A stretch of 64,000 bases of DNA from Onchocerca volvulus (lineage: Eukaryota; Nematoda; Chromadorea; Rhabditida; Onchocercidae): contig HG738137.1 of NCBI GenBank assembly GCA_000499405.2, forward strand, positions 18,002,581 through 18,066,580, in the 5' to 3' direction. A program made the translations under genes and the position numbers. The notes beneath the pieces are model-generated. The model saw nothing but the letters and a program-made list of their open reading frames with translations. It ran no database searches and had not been told where the DNA came from. Positions 52,967-64,000 of this stretch are shown piece after piece; position 1 is the stretch's first letter; every line of letters starts with the position of its first letter.

Positions 52967-55900
52967 ATGAATACAGCAAAGAATACAACGCCAGATATTG
53001 ATCTAAGTGTGATATCAGGTGTTTCCTTTTTCGCGTTTCTGCTTAATTACATTAAATTTTTTTCAGTGAAATCAACTGTCATAAATAGTTTACGGTAAAG
53101 AAAAAGAGAGTGGTTTTCCATTACAACATTATTGTAAAAATTGGAAATGATAAAAAGTAGATGTCGAATATTCAAAATAAATTTCTTTGACAAATTGTGT
53201 TAGCTTTTTTGTATATCTTTACTTGATTTAATTGAGGCAATTTTGGAAGAACAAACGGGTCAGCAACTGCGGACAACTACAACATTTTTGGAAATAATGG
53301 TTTCGGTGGTTACGGTAAGGAAAGTTTAGTGTAATTATTAAAAGGAACATTGAGTCTAACAGTTCCCAAGGTACTCTACCGATTTATTGGCAAGCAACTA
53401 AATACAGAAAGAATATCCTAGAAGAAAGCTCATAATATCAATCTTCAACCCGGTTTGCTTTACATTCCTAAAAAAAAATTTTGTTATTCCTATCATGTTT
53501 CACAATAGTCGATCCGTTACCATTTTAATTCAGAAATCAAGTGTATAGGCTGAATTCTAAAATATGTTTAACATTGTTCAAAAGATTATTGTTCAAATGA
53601 AACAAATGTTCTGGAAACAGGCAGTTATCTCGTAATTCAAATTAATTTCAGCAGCAATTGCGCAAGTCAGGAACATTTGGGGTACTGATGGCAACGATAA
53701 TCAGGTTTCAGTTCCAGACTTAGTGCCACAGGGTTTTCCAGGAAATGGGATTTTCTCTCGCAAAGTGTTTGTTGGTGGGCTTCCACCCGATGTTAATGCT
53801 GGTAAAGTTTCGGTTTTCCATGCTTCATCATTTTTTGATGATAATACAAGAAATTTTCTAAAATTTCCGTAATTATCATTTTTGAGCTACTTCTATTTTT
53901 CCTCATCTTTTATCAAATTTTAGATTTGATTTCCTTGTTTTTCGAACAGTTTGGAGCGAATAAAATTGATTGGCCGCATCGCAAATGCACTGGTGGTGAT
54001 ACTCCACCAAATGGTTAGCCATTCAGTCATGCAGTTATGTAGGGCGAATTTTAAAGTAGCTGGAAGATTCTAGCGATTTTATGCTTGTTTGTTTTATCTG
54101 TCACCTAGGCAGATTTGGTATCAAATATAGTTGAGGACTCAATTTAGTATCTAATTTTAAAGAAACTTAGAATAAAAAAGCGAGATAAACTGTATATTTT
54201 CTTTTTCCTTTTTTTTTTAAAAAAATTATCGAGCAACTTACAAGTTTAATGCACATAGAGAAGGGTAGGAACAAGGAAGAATGTGATGTAATAACTTACA
54301 CCACATTCTTTTTCGGATACATGGCAGTGTTAACAGATCCTTCAAATAATGAAGGCTATTTTTGCAATGCGCTCTATGATATTTTGGAAATATGGTTTAA
54401 AGTAATAAAAACTTTGGGTTCAGAAGGAAGATGGCAAATAAATTGAAATTTATCGTTTTTTTTTCATTTACAAATTCGATATGCGCCGAAAAACGTCGGA
54501 ATTTTATTGTGATACATTATCCGCAAATCGCTCATGTTATACGAGCGAGTTTGCACGCCTGTTCTGTTTTTCAACAGGGTCGAAGAAAAGCATCATTAAT
54601 CAGATATCCGTTCAGAGTCATCGTTTTGAAATCGGTAAAAAAGGACCGGTTTCAGGATACGCTTTTGTGGTTTTTATTAGCGACCGTTCCGTTGAATATC
54701 TCGTTAGTCGATGCACTTACAAGCAGGGAAAACTGAATATTGTTTTGAAAAATGGTGCAAAAGATGTTAAAATGGTCAGTTTATGATTTAAACAGCTTAA
54801 AAGTGCGAGCTTTATTGGTTAATGGCAGTAAAGTGAATGTGGGAACTGTCTGAAAAATAGCAAAATTACAGGTGCAAGTGAGACCTTGGGTTCTTAGGGA
54901 TCAGGTATATCGTGTGATAGACGAATTGCCATTATCTGATCGATATTCCGTTTTCATTGGTGGTGTACCGCGTACAACAACTGCATGTTAGTCGTTCGAC
55001 TTATCCACAACTTCTTGCTAATTAGGAATGAAATTTAATTCCTTAAGACTTATCTTTTTTTGATTTAATTAATGGATGAATCGAATTTTTTATTTCCTTC
55101 AGATTATTTTATTCACTCAAAATTTTAAATAATTTCACTGTCAGCTGGTACAATTGGATTATTGCTATCATTTTTATCCTCACTTGAAATAAATAATTTT
55201 TAGGAAGTTGAACGAGTTTCCTCATACTGAATTTCCTCAGTATTTCAGTTTCTTCATTATTTCATTAGAGATAAAGGTTGTATGCAGCCTTAGATTTCGA
55301 AGTTGGTGTAGGTGGCATCCCGTCTTTTGTTTTAAAGGAAAAACATAATTTCGCTGCTAAATTGATTTCATCATTTACTGAATATCTATCGTAAACAAAT
55401 CTTTAAATAATCATTCGAAATATGATTTATCTGATATTTCAGCGGAATTGGCAATGTTACTTCAACAGACTATCGGTGATGTCGTATATGTTTCTTTGGA
55501 AGTCGACGCTGATACGAAATATCCAAAAGGAGCAGCGCAGGTGATTTTTGATAGTCGTGAATCCTACCTTACAGCGATTGCGATGCGTCTGATAACACTA
55601 ACTACAACTGACCAGGTGAAAGAAGTAAGTTTGTTTCTTTAAACTTTTAGGTCTTATAATGATGGTAAAATAATAGTTGGGGAAGTAAGGACTGTCGAGA
55701 AAGGCAAGAAATAATGATAAACAATAAATAAGAAGGTAGTGAGGAACAACAACGGGACGAGTAAGAAAGAAATAAGAAAGGATAGCGATTAATTGATAAG
55801 AGAAGTAGAATTTCTAAATTTTACAAGAACAATTTTTGTCACAGATTAATTTTTGAATTAATTCGCTTTAGAATTTCATTTTGATGAGTTGAGTTTCATC

Positions 55901-56712
55901 AAGCGCTTGGCAGAAGATGAAATAAACTATTTTAGTCAGTATTTGTTATATATACATATGGGATAATATTTTTGCTATGTGGTCATATAATAGCATTCTA
56001 GATTTTCTAATCTTTTAAGGACCGAATTTTCAAATTTATTAGAATGTTTACCAACAAATAATAATGAAATGGGCAATTGCTTTTTATTAGTATGAAATTT
56101 CAGATAGAGATAAAGCCATATTTGATGGATTCTGTTCAGTGCGAGATGTGTAACTTGGTTAATGCTCGACATTTATGTCCGGAACTTTGCTGTCTCATGT
56201 ATCTTTGCGAATCGTGTTGGAACGAGGTACATAAGCGACGTGGCTTGCTACATCATAGACCAATGACCAAAGCAAAGCCAGGAACCCCATTGCGAAACAT
56301 TTCGAATTGCGTCACCGCATTCCCTTTCTCAAATTTACCCTTGGATCATCTGAATAATCACAATGGTCTTCGTCCAAATAATCATCAGTCGCAATGTCAT
56401 TGCAGTAAGTTCTGAAATTCTGAATACATTAAAATTAGGACATTCAGCAATATGATGCATACAGTTATGGCATGAAGGAGGAATAATATTGAGTGGTTAT
56501 TCATGAATCACTAAAAGTTATAGTTTTTAGTAGTTATTGTATTCAATATATATATGTCTGATGAAAAAATTTTCCTGAAAAAAAGTCATTTTTATTATTT
56601 ATACCGATTATGTGTTTTAGGAGTACGTGAAGCGCTTCCACTCCAACATTTCCTGCAACAGTGTATTTTGCAAGCGAATCTGATATCATCATCTCGTTCT
56701 CCTTTTGTTTGA
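52967..56712 (+). CDS. CPEB-type cytoplasmic polyadenylation element-binding protein
   Basis: CPEB proteins bind U-rich elements in mRNA 3' ends and control poly(A) length and translation, mainly in germline and early embryo. Nine exons join in phase to 418 residues: 52967-53018, 53237-53314, 53652-53801, 53924-54013, 54578-54774, 54872-54986, 55443-55624, 56104-56404 and 56621-56712. RRM1 runs from KVFVGGLPPDVNA through GPVSGYAFVVFISDRSVEYL. The linker reads VQVRPWVLRDQVYRV. RRM2 runs from SVFIGGVPRTTTA to GAAQVIFDSRESYLTA. The C-terminal ZZ-type zinc-binding domain has CEMCNLVNARHLCPELCC, then CESCWNEVH and HH. The sequence looks closest to the CPEB1/CPB-3/CPB-1/FOG-1 side. The N-terminal part (about 85 residues, Gly/Asn-rich) is short for the family, so upstream exons may be missing. 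Confidence 0.94.
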
Positions 56713-57007
56713 ATTATTTCACTGAATCATAAGATTGTATTTGTGAATAGAAATCGTGAAATTCACCTTATTTCCATCTAAATTCTCTTTCACCTTTTTC
56801 CGATTCCTTCTTTATACATTTTTTACTGCCTGCTCTTTGATGTGAGTTTTTGTTTTCTGCTTGCTCTTTAATCCTCTTCACTGCATTGTTTTAAAGTTTA
56901 GTCCATATTGTGTTTTAATGTTTTAACCTTACTGTGTATAGTTTATCTATGTGTTTTATATGAAATTTTCTTTCCTTTAATTTTGTTTGCTGCTCTCTTA
57001 AATTTCA

Positions 57008-57150
57008 ATTGTAATTTTAATGATCGAATTATTGTAATTTTAATGACCAGATTATTGTAATTTTAATGATCAAATTATTGTAATATTAATGACCAAATTA
57101 TTGTAATTTTAATGATCAAATTATTGTAATTTTAATGATCAAGTCATTGT
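57008..57150. repeat. minisatellite, about six copies of a 23-bp unit
   Basis: The unit attgtaattttaatgatcaa plus att is repeated about six times with single-base changes (gatc/gacc alternation). It is just downstream of CPEB and may be within its 3' UTR. Confidence 0.9.
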
Positions 57151-57423
57151 GAATATGTTTTGAAAATTTTAAATGATTTATTTTTTCATTTTATATAAGC
57201 AGAATCTGATTTCTTCAATGCACTGTGTATAGTTGAATTAAAAGTTTTGCTTTCTTCGTTGTAAATATTGCATAGAATTTCTTCTTCACAACGTTCATTA
57301 TTATTTTTAATATGAATTCGAAAAATAGTAGCAGTTAAATTATCAATTCGCTACTGACCTCAAAGTCAACTATACCGTTCGCTGAGTCTTTTAAGCTTAG
57401 ATAGTCCAGATTTCAACTTAAAA

Positions 57424-57500
57424 ATATTTGGTTTTTGTTTTAAAGACGTCAACATAATGCCCAATTTTTGGTTTTTGTTTTAAAGATATTTACATAATGC
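57424..57500. repeat. two-copy tandem repeat, about 39 bp
   Basis: The unit tttggtttttgttttaaaga followed by a cataatgcc segment is present twice. Confidence 0.75.
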
Positions 57501-58600
57501 CTGATAAAAAAATCGATTAAATTTGAATCATGCATTTCAAGTTCTACTAGAAACAAAGGAAAGACTTCTGGAAAATGAGGTTTATCCAACATTTCTAATA
57601 CTGAAAAATATCTGGTGAATGTGTGCTTTTACCAATATTTAAACGCGAGTTGGGCATTTGATAAATCGGTCCTGGTACTGATACAATATATGGACATATA
57701 TCATAGATAGTATCTTATCACTACTATAATAATGCAAAATTGCAAGTGGCTTCGATTTTATTCCATCTATTACTGCTATTCAAAGATAGTGTCGGTCCAA
57801 TATGAAATCTGCCAAGATGCAAATATTAAAAAGGCTGTAAATTCTGAAGTGCTAAAAAAGTTTGAATTCTGGCAGCATTCCAACTTGTATTTGTTAAACG
57901 TTTATAGCTTCTCAGAAGCTTTTTTTAGATCCAGATTGATTCCACATTGGCACGATTGAAACTCTTGTTCCGATGTGTTTCTTTGACATGGATTTCACGA
58001 AGCAACAAAAGCAGGGATTATTATTTATTGATTAAAAAAGAAATAAAGGAAATTAAAATTGCAAACTACATTGATGATTAAAAATTGAATTGTCAACGAG
58101 ATGTTGACAATACCTCGGAGAATACGGTGGGCAAGATTGTGAAATGAGCAAAGAAATGAGAGTGAATATTATCAACAGAATAAGAGGATGAGATATTGCA
58201 AGATTGAAGAGAAGACAGATCTTGATGAGACTAACAAGACAATAATACATAGAGATTGAAAAAGTAGGAGATCTATGAAATGTCATGTTACAGACAATGA
58301 TGAAATCGACAAGAGACTATTTAAAAGCACCATTTAAAAGTACACAGACGCAAAAGTGAAATACAGACAAGGTTTGAATGCAAGTTGCGAGCGCTTCTAT
58401 TTCAGGATTGAGATGGCATGATTAGTGTGGGGGGAGAGGTATTTCAGGTGGAGGGCATGGTATGTGTGAGTGATTTTTTTTGGGGTTATACGAATTATGG
58501 TACCACAAAATGGGTCGTTAGTTAGTTACGATAATGTAACAATCCAGACCATCAGTAATGTTGTTGGACATCCTTGCGATAATCTTGCCCTAATATTTTC

Positions 58601-58602
58601 AG
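58601..58602 (+). other. probable trans-splice acceptor of the DNLZ gene
   Basis: The run taatattttcag precedes the ATG at 58629 by 26 bases. No upstream coding exon is visible, so a spliced-leader site is likely. Inferred. Confidence 0.5.
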
Positions 58603-58628
58603 GTCATTGATATTTCCAAAAGGAATTG

Positions 58629-59284
58629 ATGCTACTGGTGTCTCCATTAATTCGGTGTCTTTGCGTAAGTCGCATTATACACCGTGCTTTGTTGGGCAGT
58701 GTTTCTTCACAAGGGAGGCTCTCATTGAGTTATACCTGTAAAGTTTGTGGTACTCGACAGGTAAATGTTCTTGGTTTTTTTTTTTTCATTATTCATTTCG
58801 TATTTCTGTTAGATATAACAGAAAGACATTTCAGCAAAAGAGCTAATGATTTCCAATGAATCCATTTGATGAATTACCCATTAAATAATAATCTGTATAA
58901 GTTGAGTTGACTTGTTAGCTGGTTAATAACTTACGTAATTAGAGTTTTTAATTTATATGTAGTTTATAATTTATCAACTTTTATATAGTATTTAAATAGA
59001 AGACATATATAGAATGGATCGATGGTTTTAACCAAAAATTCTTAGTAGATTCTCACAAATGGAAATTCAGAAATAAATTTCAGGGTCCAAAACTTTTTTC
59101 TAAGAAAGCATACGAGGAAGGTATTGTTATTGTAACTTGCGAAACTTGCAAGAATCATCACTTAATTGCCGATAATTTGGGCTGGTTTCCACAGTCTAAA
59201 GATTCAAGAAATATTGAAGAAATACTCAATAAAAAGGGGGAGGAAATAAAGAAAGGTATCGAGCTTATCGATTTCGCGAAGTGA
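58629..59284 (+). CDS. DNL-type zinc-ribbon protein (DNLZ/Hep1/Tim15), mitochondrial
   Basis: Hep1/Tim15 keeps the mitochondrial Hsp70 chaperone soluble in the matrix and so supports protein import. Two exons join in phase: 58629-58760 and 59084-59284. The N terminus is an Arg-containing, hydrophobic presequence without acids (MLLVSPLIRCLCVSRIIHRA), ideal for mitochondrial targeting. The zinc ribbon has CKVCGTRQ and CETCKNHH (two CxxC pairs), followed by the family signature LIADNLGWF, then a Lys-rich tail to IELIDFAK. The protein is 110 residues if it ends at TGA 59282. The start is the first ATG after the putative trans-splice acceptor; a TTG just upstream was ignored. The stop lies within a strong splice donor (gtgagtaag at 59281), so a longer form running into COQ4 is possible. 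Confidence 0.9.
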
Positions 59285-59348
59285 GTAAGTTTTTGGAAAC
59301 CATTTATTTTTATATGAAATAAATCATAAAACATTGATTACAATAGAG

Positions 59349-59454
59349 TTTGTTTGTTCTATTTGAAAGAGACCAAATCAGAAAGAGTCAATTAGGTGGT
59401 AATAGTGTAAAAGTTCATGCAAAAGTTTCACAAGCTTTTGATGAAAGTTTCAAG
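59349..59454 (+). other. open linking exon between DNLZ and COQ4
   Basis: This 106-nt segment has an acceptor-like tagag and a good donor (aag|gtaact). It encodes LFERDQIRKSQLGGNSVKVH... without a Met. It joins DNLZ exon 2, spliced at 59280, in phase on one side and the first COQ4 exon (59634) in phase on the other. It is either part of a fused protein or COQ4 leader sequence. Confidence 0.45.
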
Positions 59455-59633
59455 GTAACTTACACTTTAATTTCATCAGGAATGAAAATTAAAATATATC
59501 GTATCATGTGGTCTTTCATCTCAGAATACCTGAACTTATAATGTGTCTAGATAATTTTAGGGTGACATTTTTTAAATCTTATTATTAAAATTATATTATA
59601 TTTGAAAACCATATAATTTCCTTCATTTTTCAG

Positions 59634-62370
59634 ATATCAGTAGAAAATATGAATCAACTATACACATCACATATTCCAACTTCTTCATTACAAAAAGGAT
59701 TACTTGCTTTCGGCTCAGCAATAGTAGCACTTTTAAATCCGATGAGAGCGGGTTATTATTTTTTCATTTTTATTACCGAATAAAACTTGTACATATAAAT
59801 TAAAATCAGATATGATGTTCAAGTAATATAACTTCTTGATTTTACATAATCATCCTCTTTCAACTTCTTTTAATCCTAATGTCAAAAATCTAGCATCAGT
59901 AAGCAATTATATATTCTTAGTATCTTGAAAATTTTTAAAAATAGTTTTTAGAAGTTGTCAAGTGTGAACAAAACGATGAATAATCTCACATCCATAAACA
60001 TTATCCTTTCTTCAGTTATTTTCTTCTAATTCATCTGATATTTAATATCAATATGTGATATTTCTATTAACGAAGAAAAATTACAAAATTATATTGTTGA
60101 AAAAACAAACAGTCGATTTTCCCAAGCATAATTGCATAATTTGAAGAAATATTGATCAATATTTTAATGATTAAAGAGCATTTTTTGTAATATTTCTGCA
60201 ATTTATGTGATTGAAATTTATTGAAATGATGAATTATAGAAGGCGATAGGGAACCAAGCTTAGTATAAATTATGCTGAGTCGGTTATTCAGCATAATGCA
60301 TTTCCTGTATTAGTTATGAATTTTATTAATCCTTAGTTATGAATTGATTAAACACTAGTCAATTAATTCATCATATTTAAATGTCGTTTTTGTATTGTCT
60401 CCATTTTCCTCTTTTTACATTTCATTACCATAATATCATTGTTTTTTTTTTCTTGTGACTGACTTGAAATTAATTATTGGAATGAATCCTATGTTAAATG
60501 ATCATTTTCAGATATGGTAGCAACAATGGGTGAAGCAACAGCTTTTCGACCAATATTGGAAAAAATTCGTCAAAGAATGGAAAGCGATATATGTGGTAGA
60601 AAAATTTTGAGGTGTAAAATCTTTATGAGAATATGACCGAAAGACAAATATTGATAGCTTGATTTTGTTTTAATTTATAGATCACCAGACTCTGACTGTT
60701 AGCAATATCTACACTCTCATAAGGGATGAATTCATTTCAATATTAATAAAAAAGAATGTGCCATTGCTGTGAATTTTTGATCTTCGTAATGCAGATTTGA
60801 TTGTTTTCAAAATCTCTCTGGAATTCCTCTCTATTTTAATGAGCTGGAAAAATACTTTGTTTCACTTTGTAAAAAATTATTTTCTTACTGATGCAGAGAT
60901 CGTCCAAGAATAACAAGTGCGACCATTGATTTGACTTATCTTCGAACACTTCCTCGTGGAACACTTGGTAAGGAATATACTATATTTCTTGAAAGGCTGA
61001 ATACTACTCCAGACGAACGTCCAACTGTTCAGGTTTCTCTCTCAAACTTTACAGTTATTTTTTTCTTTTTTTTATGATTTTTGATAAGCTTTGTTCCAAC
61101 AATTCAAAAAAAAAAAAATACTAATGTTTCAAAACCAAAAAAATTTACTATTTAGTTAATCGGTAAATTATTTGAAATAAGTATTAAACAATATTCTGAA
61201 TTGTTTTCAAGGATTGGTAGTAGTCGATGGTTTTTATTAAATAATTTTGATAGCCATTTATTAGTCTGGAAGTCATGACATTTCGAATGTTTTAAATAAT
61301 TTTAAATTTCAATAAAGATAAGTTGCGGTAATGGTGTTTTGAATGTCTTAAATAATTTTAAATTTTAAAGAAGATAGTTTGATGCCTTATTTGGGAGACA
61401 ATTTCTGTGTTATTTTTGGTTTCATTGGATTTTCCAAAACTGAAATTTTTCTTTTAGTTTGTTGATGATGACGATTTACATTATATAATGCAGAGGTATC
61501 GCGAGACACATGATTTCAATCACTTGCTCTTGCAAATGAATACAACTTTGCTTGACGAGGTTGTTTTCGTATCATTCAAAGGATAGGATTTATAGTGTTT
61601 AGCTGATAATTTTTGGACCAAAAGTAAACTGCACTAAATCTCTAGTTTTCTGGTATTCTAATATATTTTGAAGGATTGACAAATTTCAATTTTACAAGTT
61701 ATCATATTTGATACAGATTTTTAATGGTTTTAATTTGTTGTGGTAATGCCCCTTGCTTCCTATAAATTCTGTTATTTATATGATGATATTAATGGGTTTC
61801 ATATTTTTCCCTTTTTTTCTTTGGCAACCTTATGAAACTGCGAAGAAAAGATTTCAAAATGCCTAGATTTCTCATAATGAATATTCATCTTATGAGTTAA
61901 TATAATTAAAATATTAAAAATTACATGATTATAATGTATGATTGTCTGAAATTATTATTTTTTTGTAGAAAAGTAAATTATAAATTTTCAGATTGCTGTG
62001 AAATATTTTGAAGGTTTACAGCTCGGTTTACCAATGTGTGTACTCGGTGGTGTGTTTGCTAGTTTGAGATTAGATCCAAAGTATGTTGATCGATTGGTTT
62101 GTTGAAAGAGAAATTTAACTCTACTGATAAATCTTTTCTGTAATTCAATTCAGTTTAAGAGTGGGAAAGATGAATATATTATTTTATCGGGTGCAAAATT
62201 ACTTAGAGATTTTCAGACGTCAGCGCGCTTTTGTACAACAATATTTACCATGGTGTGTGGAGCAGGCGGTGAATTCACGGTTACTAATTGCTGTTGATTG
62301 GGAAAATCATTTCGAAAAGTCAATTTCTGAATTACAAAAAGCTTACTCAATCTCTCCTTTTATTCGTTAA
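59634..62370 (+). CDS. coq-4: ubiquinone biosynthesis protein COQ4
   Basis: COQ4 is a peripheral inner-mitochondrial-membrane protein that supports coenzyme Q assembly and is tied to decarboxylation of the ring. Six exons join in phase: 59634-59751, 60512-60611, 60897-61032, 61458-61559, 61992-62080 and 62154-62370. From the ATG at 59649 it has 248 residues, the family's usual size. Signatures are [50 protein letters not shown] and the metal motif HDFNH, eleven residues, then E (H-D-x-x-H-x11-E, all present). Then come [19 protein letters not shown] and [20 protein letters not shown]. The feature begins at the exon edge; the ATG is 15 bases inside. From that ATG there is no targeting presequence, unlike most COQ4 proteins. 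It starts 365 bp after the DNLZ stop on the same strand, a spacing typical of nematode operons. Confidence 0.95.
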
Positions 62371-63590
62371 TTTTCCACATGCGAATAATATATGTCTAGT
62401 GCAGCAATTCATCTTGCGAGTGATAATCATAAAAATCACAGAAATTTTCTTTGTTCTGATATTACTAGTTAATCTGTTCCATAATTTCTGTGTTGCTTGC
62501 TTTGGTGATTATCGATGGAATTAGGATAGCTATAGTATCCTTTGCATTATTGCCCGTCATGTCGCTTATATATATTTTCAGTTGATATTTAAATGAAGCA
62601 TCATATCTGTTCATATTTTCTTGCTCACAGTGAAAGGCATGTATCCAAATTTATCGTATTTATTTGCTTGTTTTTTTTCGAAATTTATTTGTAATTGTTT
62701 TGCAAATGATAAAATTATAGTTAAATATTTTACAATTTCACGTCAGCTTACGAAATTTTTGTTTGATTGTACATAGTGACAGTTATTAATTCGTATCAAT
62801 TCTTGGCAAACTCTTATTTCCTAAATTTTGCCAGTGTCATTCATTTCCTGGTTGCGATGCTTTTATTTCAATTCACCATTGTCATTTGCTTTTTGACTAG
62901 ATCCTGAACTGTTGCAATTTATACAGATTTGAAGAATACGGAGATGTTTTTTAGGTATGTGTAAAGCTTCCTTCACCGTAAGAATTTATTTTTTAAAGGA
63001 GGAATATCTCCAAAATATTGTTGTCCCTATAATTCATAAAAATATAATTGTCTTTGATTTCTTGCTTTTCAAAGTCAAATCATGAATTGCGTGTACTTTT
63101 TTTTCTTGCTCAAACTAGCCAGTGAATAAGATGGAATGGTTTAGTTTGGTAATTTAAATTTCTCCCAGGTAACTTATGCAGTTAAATTTTATTTATGCTT
63201 TTGCCAAAAGACGCATTGATCTAAATGGCCAGATATTTCTTTTCATATCCCTCTTTGATGTTTATAATTTGCTGAAATTAGCGATAAAATCGGATGAGTT
63301 CTTTTTTTTCTCAAAATTCATGGAGTTTGTTTTTGCAACAGAGGTGTTATGTGGGAAGCGTAAACTTCTGCTTAACGCTATGTTTCATTCCGTTGTAATA
63401 CTTGTAATTTCCCATGCGAGGTATATGTGTAGATTTTTATCAGTTTTGTTATTGAAGTGATTTATCATCGATAATTTATTTGAAGCGTTCCGAAATATCG
63501 ATCTACATGCAAATCCATTTCACCTGCACGGTTATCTGCGTATGTTTCCTGACTACTGAATTTTTAATTCGATTTTCTTTTTTTTTTTTG
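62371..63590. other. spacer between COQ4 and the UPF0390-type gene
   Basis: AT-rich, T-rich on the plus strand. The open frame at 63176-63460 is Phe/Leu-rich, starts next to a cag-like site and ends at a stop, but I cannot tie it to a family or splice it to a neighbour. Otherwise nothing seen. Confidence 0.4.
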
Positions 63591-63593
63591 CAG
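63591..63593 (+). other. probable trans-splice acceptor of the UPF0390-type gene
   Basis: A long T run ends in gcag, 31 bases before the ATG at 63625. No upstream exon is needed. Position fits a spliced-leader site; inferred. Confidence 0.5.
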
Positions 63594-63624
63594 ACATTGT
63601 GAAATTTTGATAACATAAATAAGA

Positions 63625-63867
63625 ATGGTGCAACATAAGATGAAGAAGAAAGTAACGTTGCCAAGTGGTGTGAAACAAAAGAAGAAGATGAAATCAACAA
63701 AACAAGGCCCCAAGAAAGGTCATCAATTGACGATCGCCCCGAAAAAACCTGCCGCGATACAGCAAGCCAAAATTGATGCAGAAATAACGCGTACAATAAA
63801 CGAGAAGAATGAACAATTGCTAAAAAATCGCGCAGATAAGGATGTGGGTCGAAGTACTTCTACTTGA
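63625..63867 (+). CDS. small basic UPF0390-type protein (C19orf53/LYDG10 homologue)
   Basis: A single-exon, Lys-rich protein of 80 residues. The segment GPKKGHQLTIAPKKPAAIQQ matches the core of the UPF0390 (DUF2462) family, where a G-P-(R/K)-K-G...APKKA block is followed by a helix with an N-terminal Gln cluster. Here the helix is AKIDAEITRTINEKNEQLL. Family members are poorly characterised; human C19orf53 is nucleolar or nuclear, so a role around ribosomes is only an inference. The tail ends VGRSTST. It is on the same strand as DNLZ and COQ4, 1.25 kb downstream. Confidence 0.8.
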   Translation: MVQHKMKKKVTLPSGVKQKKKMKSTKQGPKKGHQLTIAPKKPAAIQQAKIDAEITRTINEKNEQLLKNRADKDVGRSTST

Positions 63868-63930
63868 TTACTTTAATTATTAACCTTTTCTATTTCTCTT
63901 ATTTGATGTGCTTTCTAAAATTTCCAATTT

Positions 63931-63936
63931 AATAAA
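63931..63936 (+). terminator. polyadenylation signal AATAAA
   Basis: A canonical AATAAA lies 64 bases after the stop of the UPF0390-type gene, on the same strand. Confidence 0.6.
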
Positions 63937-64000
63937 ATTTAAACCAACATGATTGATACTTAATTTGTGTTTTGAAACATGTCATTTTTCAATGGATATT

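Larger units (their letters stand above)
56713..58600. other. CPEB 3' flank and intergenic DNA
   Basis: It contains the 23-bp tandem repeat at 57008-57150, a duplicated 'tttggtttttgttttaaaga' segment (57424-57500) and a perfect 9-bp-arm hairpin (58089-58111). No gene recognised. The plus frame at 57732-57959 has no splice or start context. Confidence 0.45.

Noticed and set aside
54481..54577. In-frame ATG extension upstream of CPEB exon 5 (MRRKTSEFYCD...)
   Set aside because: A strong acceptor (tttttcaacag) sits at 54577 and the joined exon 4-5 frame is perfect, so this is intron sequence that happens to be open.
63176..63460. A 94-codon frame between COQ4 and the UPF0390-type gene
   Set aside because: Phe/Leu-rich composition of translated T-rich DNA, no recognisable motif and no partner exons.

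Overview
The window is AT-rich (roughly 70 % by eye) eukaryotic DNA. Genes are split into many short exons with short-to-medium introns bounded by GT...(T)TTTCAG. Several start codons sit a few tens of bases after a cag that has no upstream donor, which is what spliced-leader trans-splicing acceptors look like. An astacin of the EGF-CUB-thrombospondin type, a nematode-type PF03407 glycosyltransferase, a cpb/fog-1-like CPEB and an intron-rich small heat-shock gene all point to a nematode. The base composition, long poly-T/poly-A runs and gene content fit a spirurid/filarial worm, but I cannot name the species. I see no bacterial insert, CRISPR array, or complete tRNA or rRNA gene.

Layout. 1-3.9 kb: coding-like exons of an unrecognised plus-strand gene, possibly decayed. 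4.4-9.2 kb (minus): peroxisomal-type acyl-CoA oxidase. 10.7-13.2 kb (plus): CDK9 with the PITALRE motif, divergent from the oxidase; the space between holds one copy of a dispersed repeat. 14.4-16 kb: a second copy of that repeat, followed by two strong 34-bp-arm hairpins and orphan reading frames. 16.4-18.8 kb (minus): lipid-droplet-associated serine hydrolase (LDAH type). 20.0-21.8 kb (minus): proteasome deubiquitinase RPN11. 22.6-29.0 kb (plus): SLC19-family vitamin transporter, solved as ten exons in phase. 31.2-33.9 kb (plus): nucleotide-diphospho-sugar transferase. 35.6-36.8 kb (plus): small heat-shock protein. 38.0-46.8 kb (minus): secreted astacin metalloprotease. 46.8-53 kb: long gene-poor stretch with small repeats. 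53.0-56.7 kb (plus): CPEB translational regulator. 58.6-62.4 kb (plus): DNLZ/Hep1 zinc-ribbon protein followed closely by the coenzyme Q factor COQ4. 63.6-63.9 kb (plus): small basic UPF0390-type protein.

Most genes are unrelated housekeeping genes: transcription elongation (CDK9), proteolysis (RPN11), lipid metabolism (ACOX, LDAH), vitamin uptake (SLC19), mitochondria (DNLZ, COQ4) and germline or RNA control (CPEB). The astacin is probably a cuticle or moulting enzyme. The most notable arrangement is DNLZ-COQ4. The DNLZ stop codon lies inside a strong splice donor, and an open exon keeps frame all the way into COQ4. This suggests either a two-gene operon with alternative ends or a fused mitochondrial protein. 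The other standout signals are the two pre-miRNA-sized hairpins beside the dispersed repeat.
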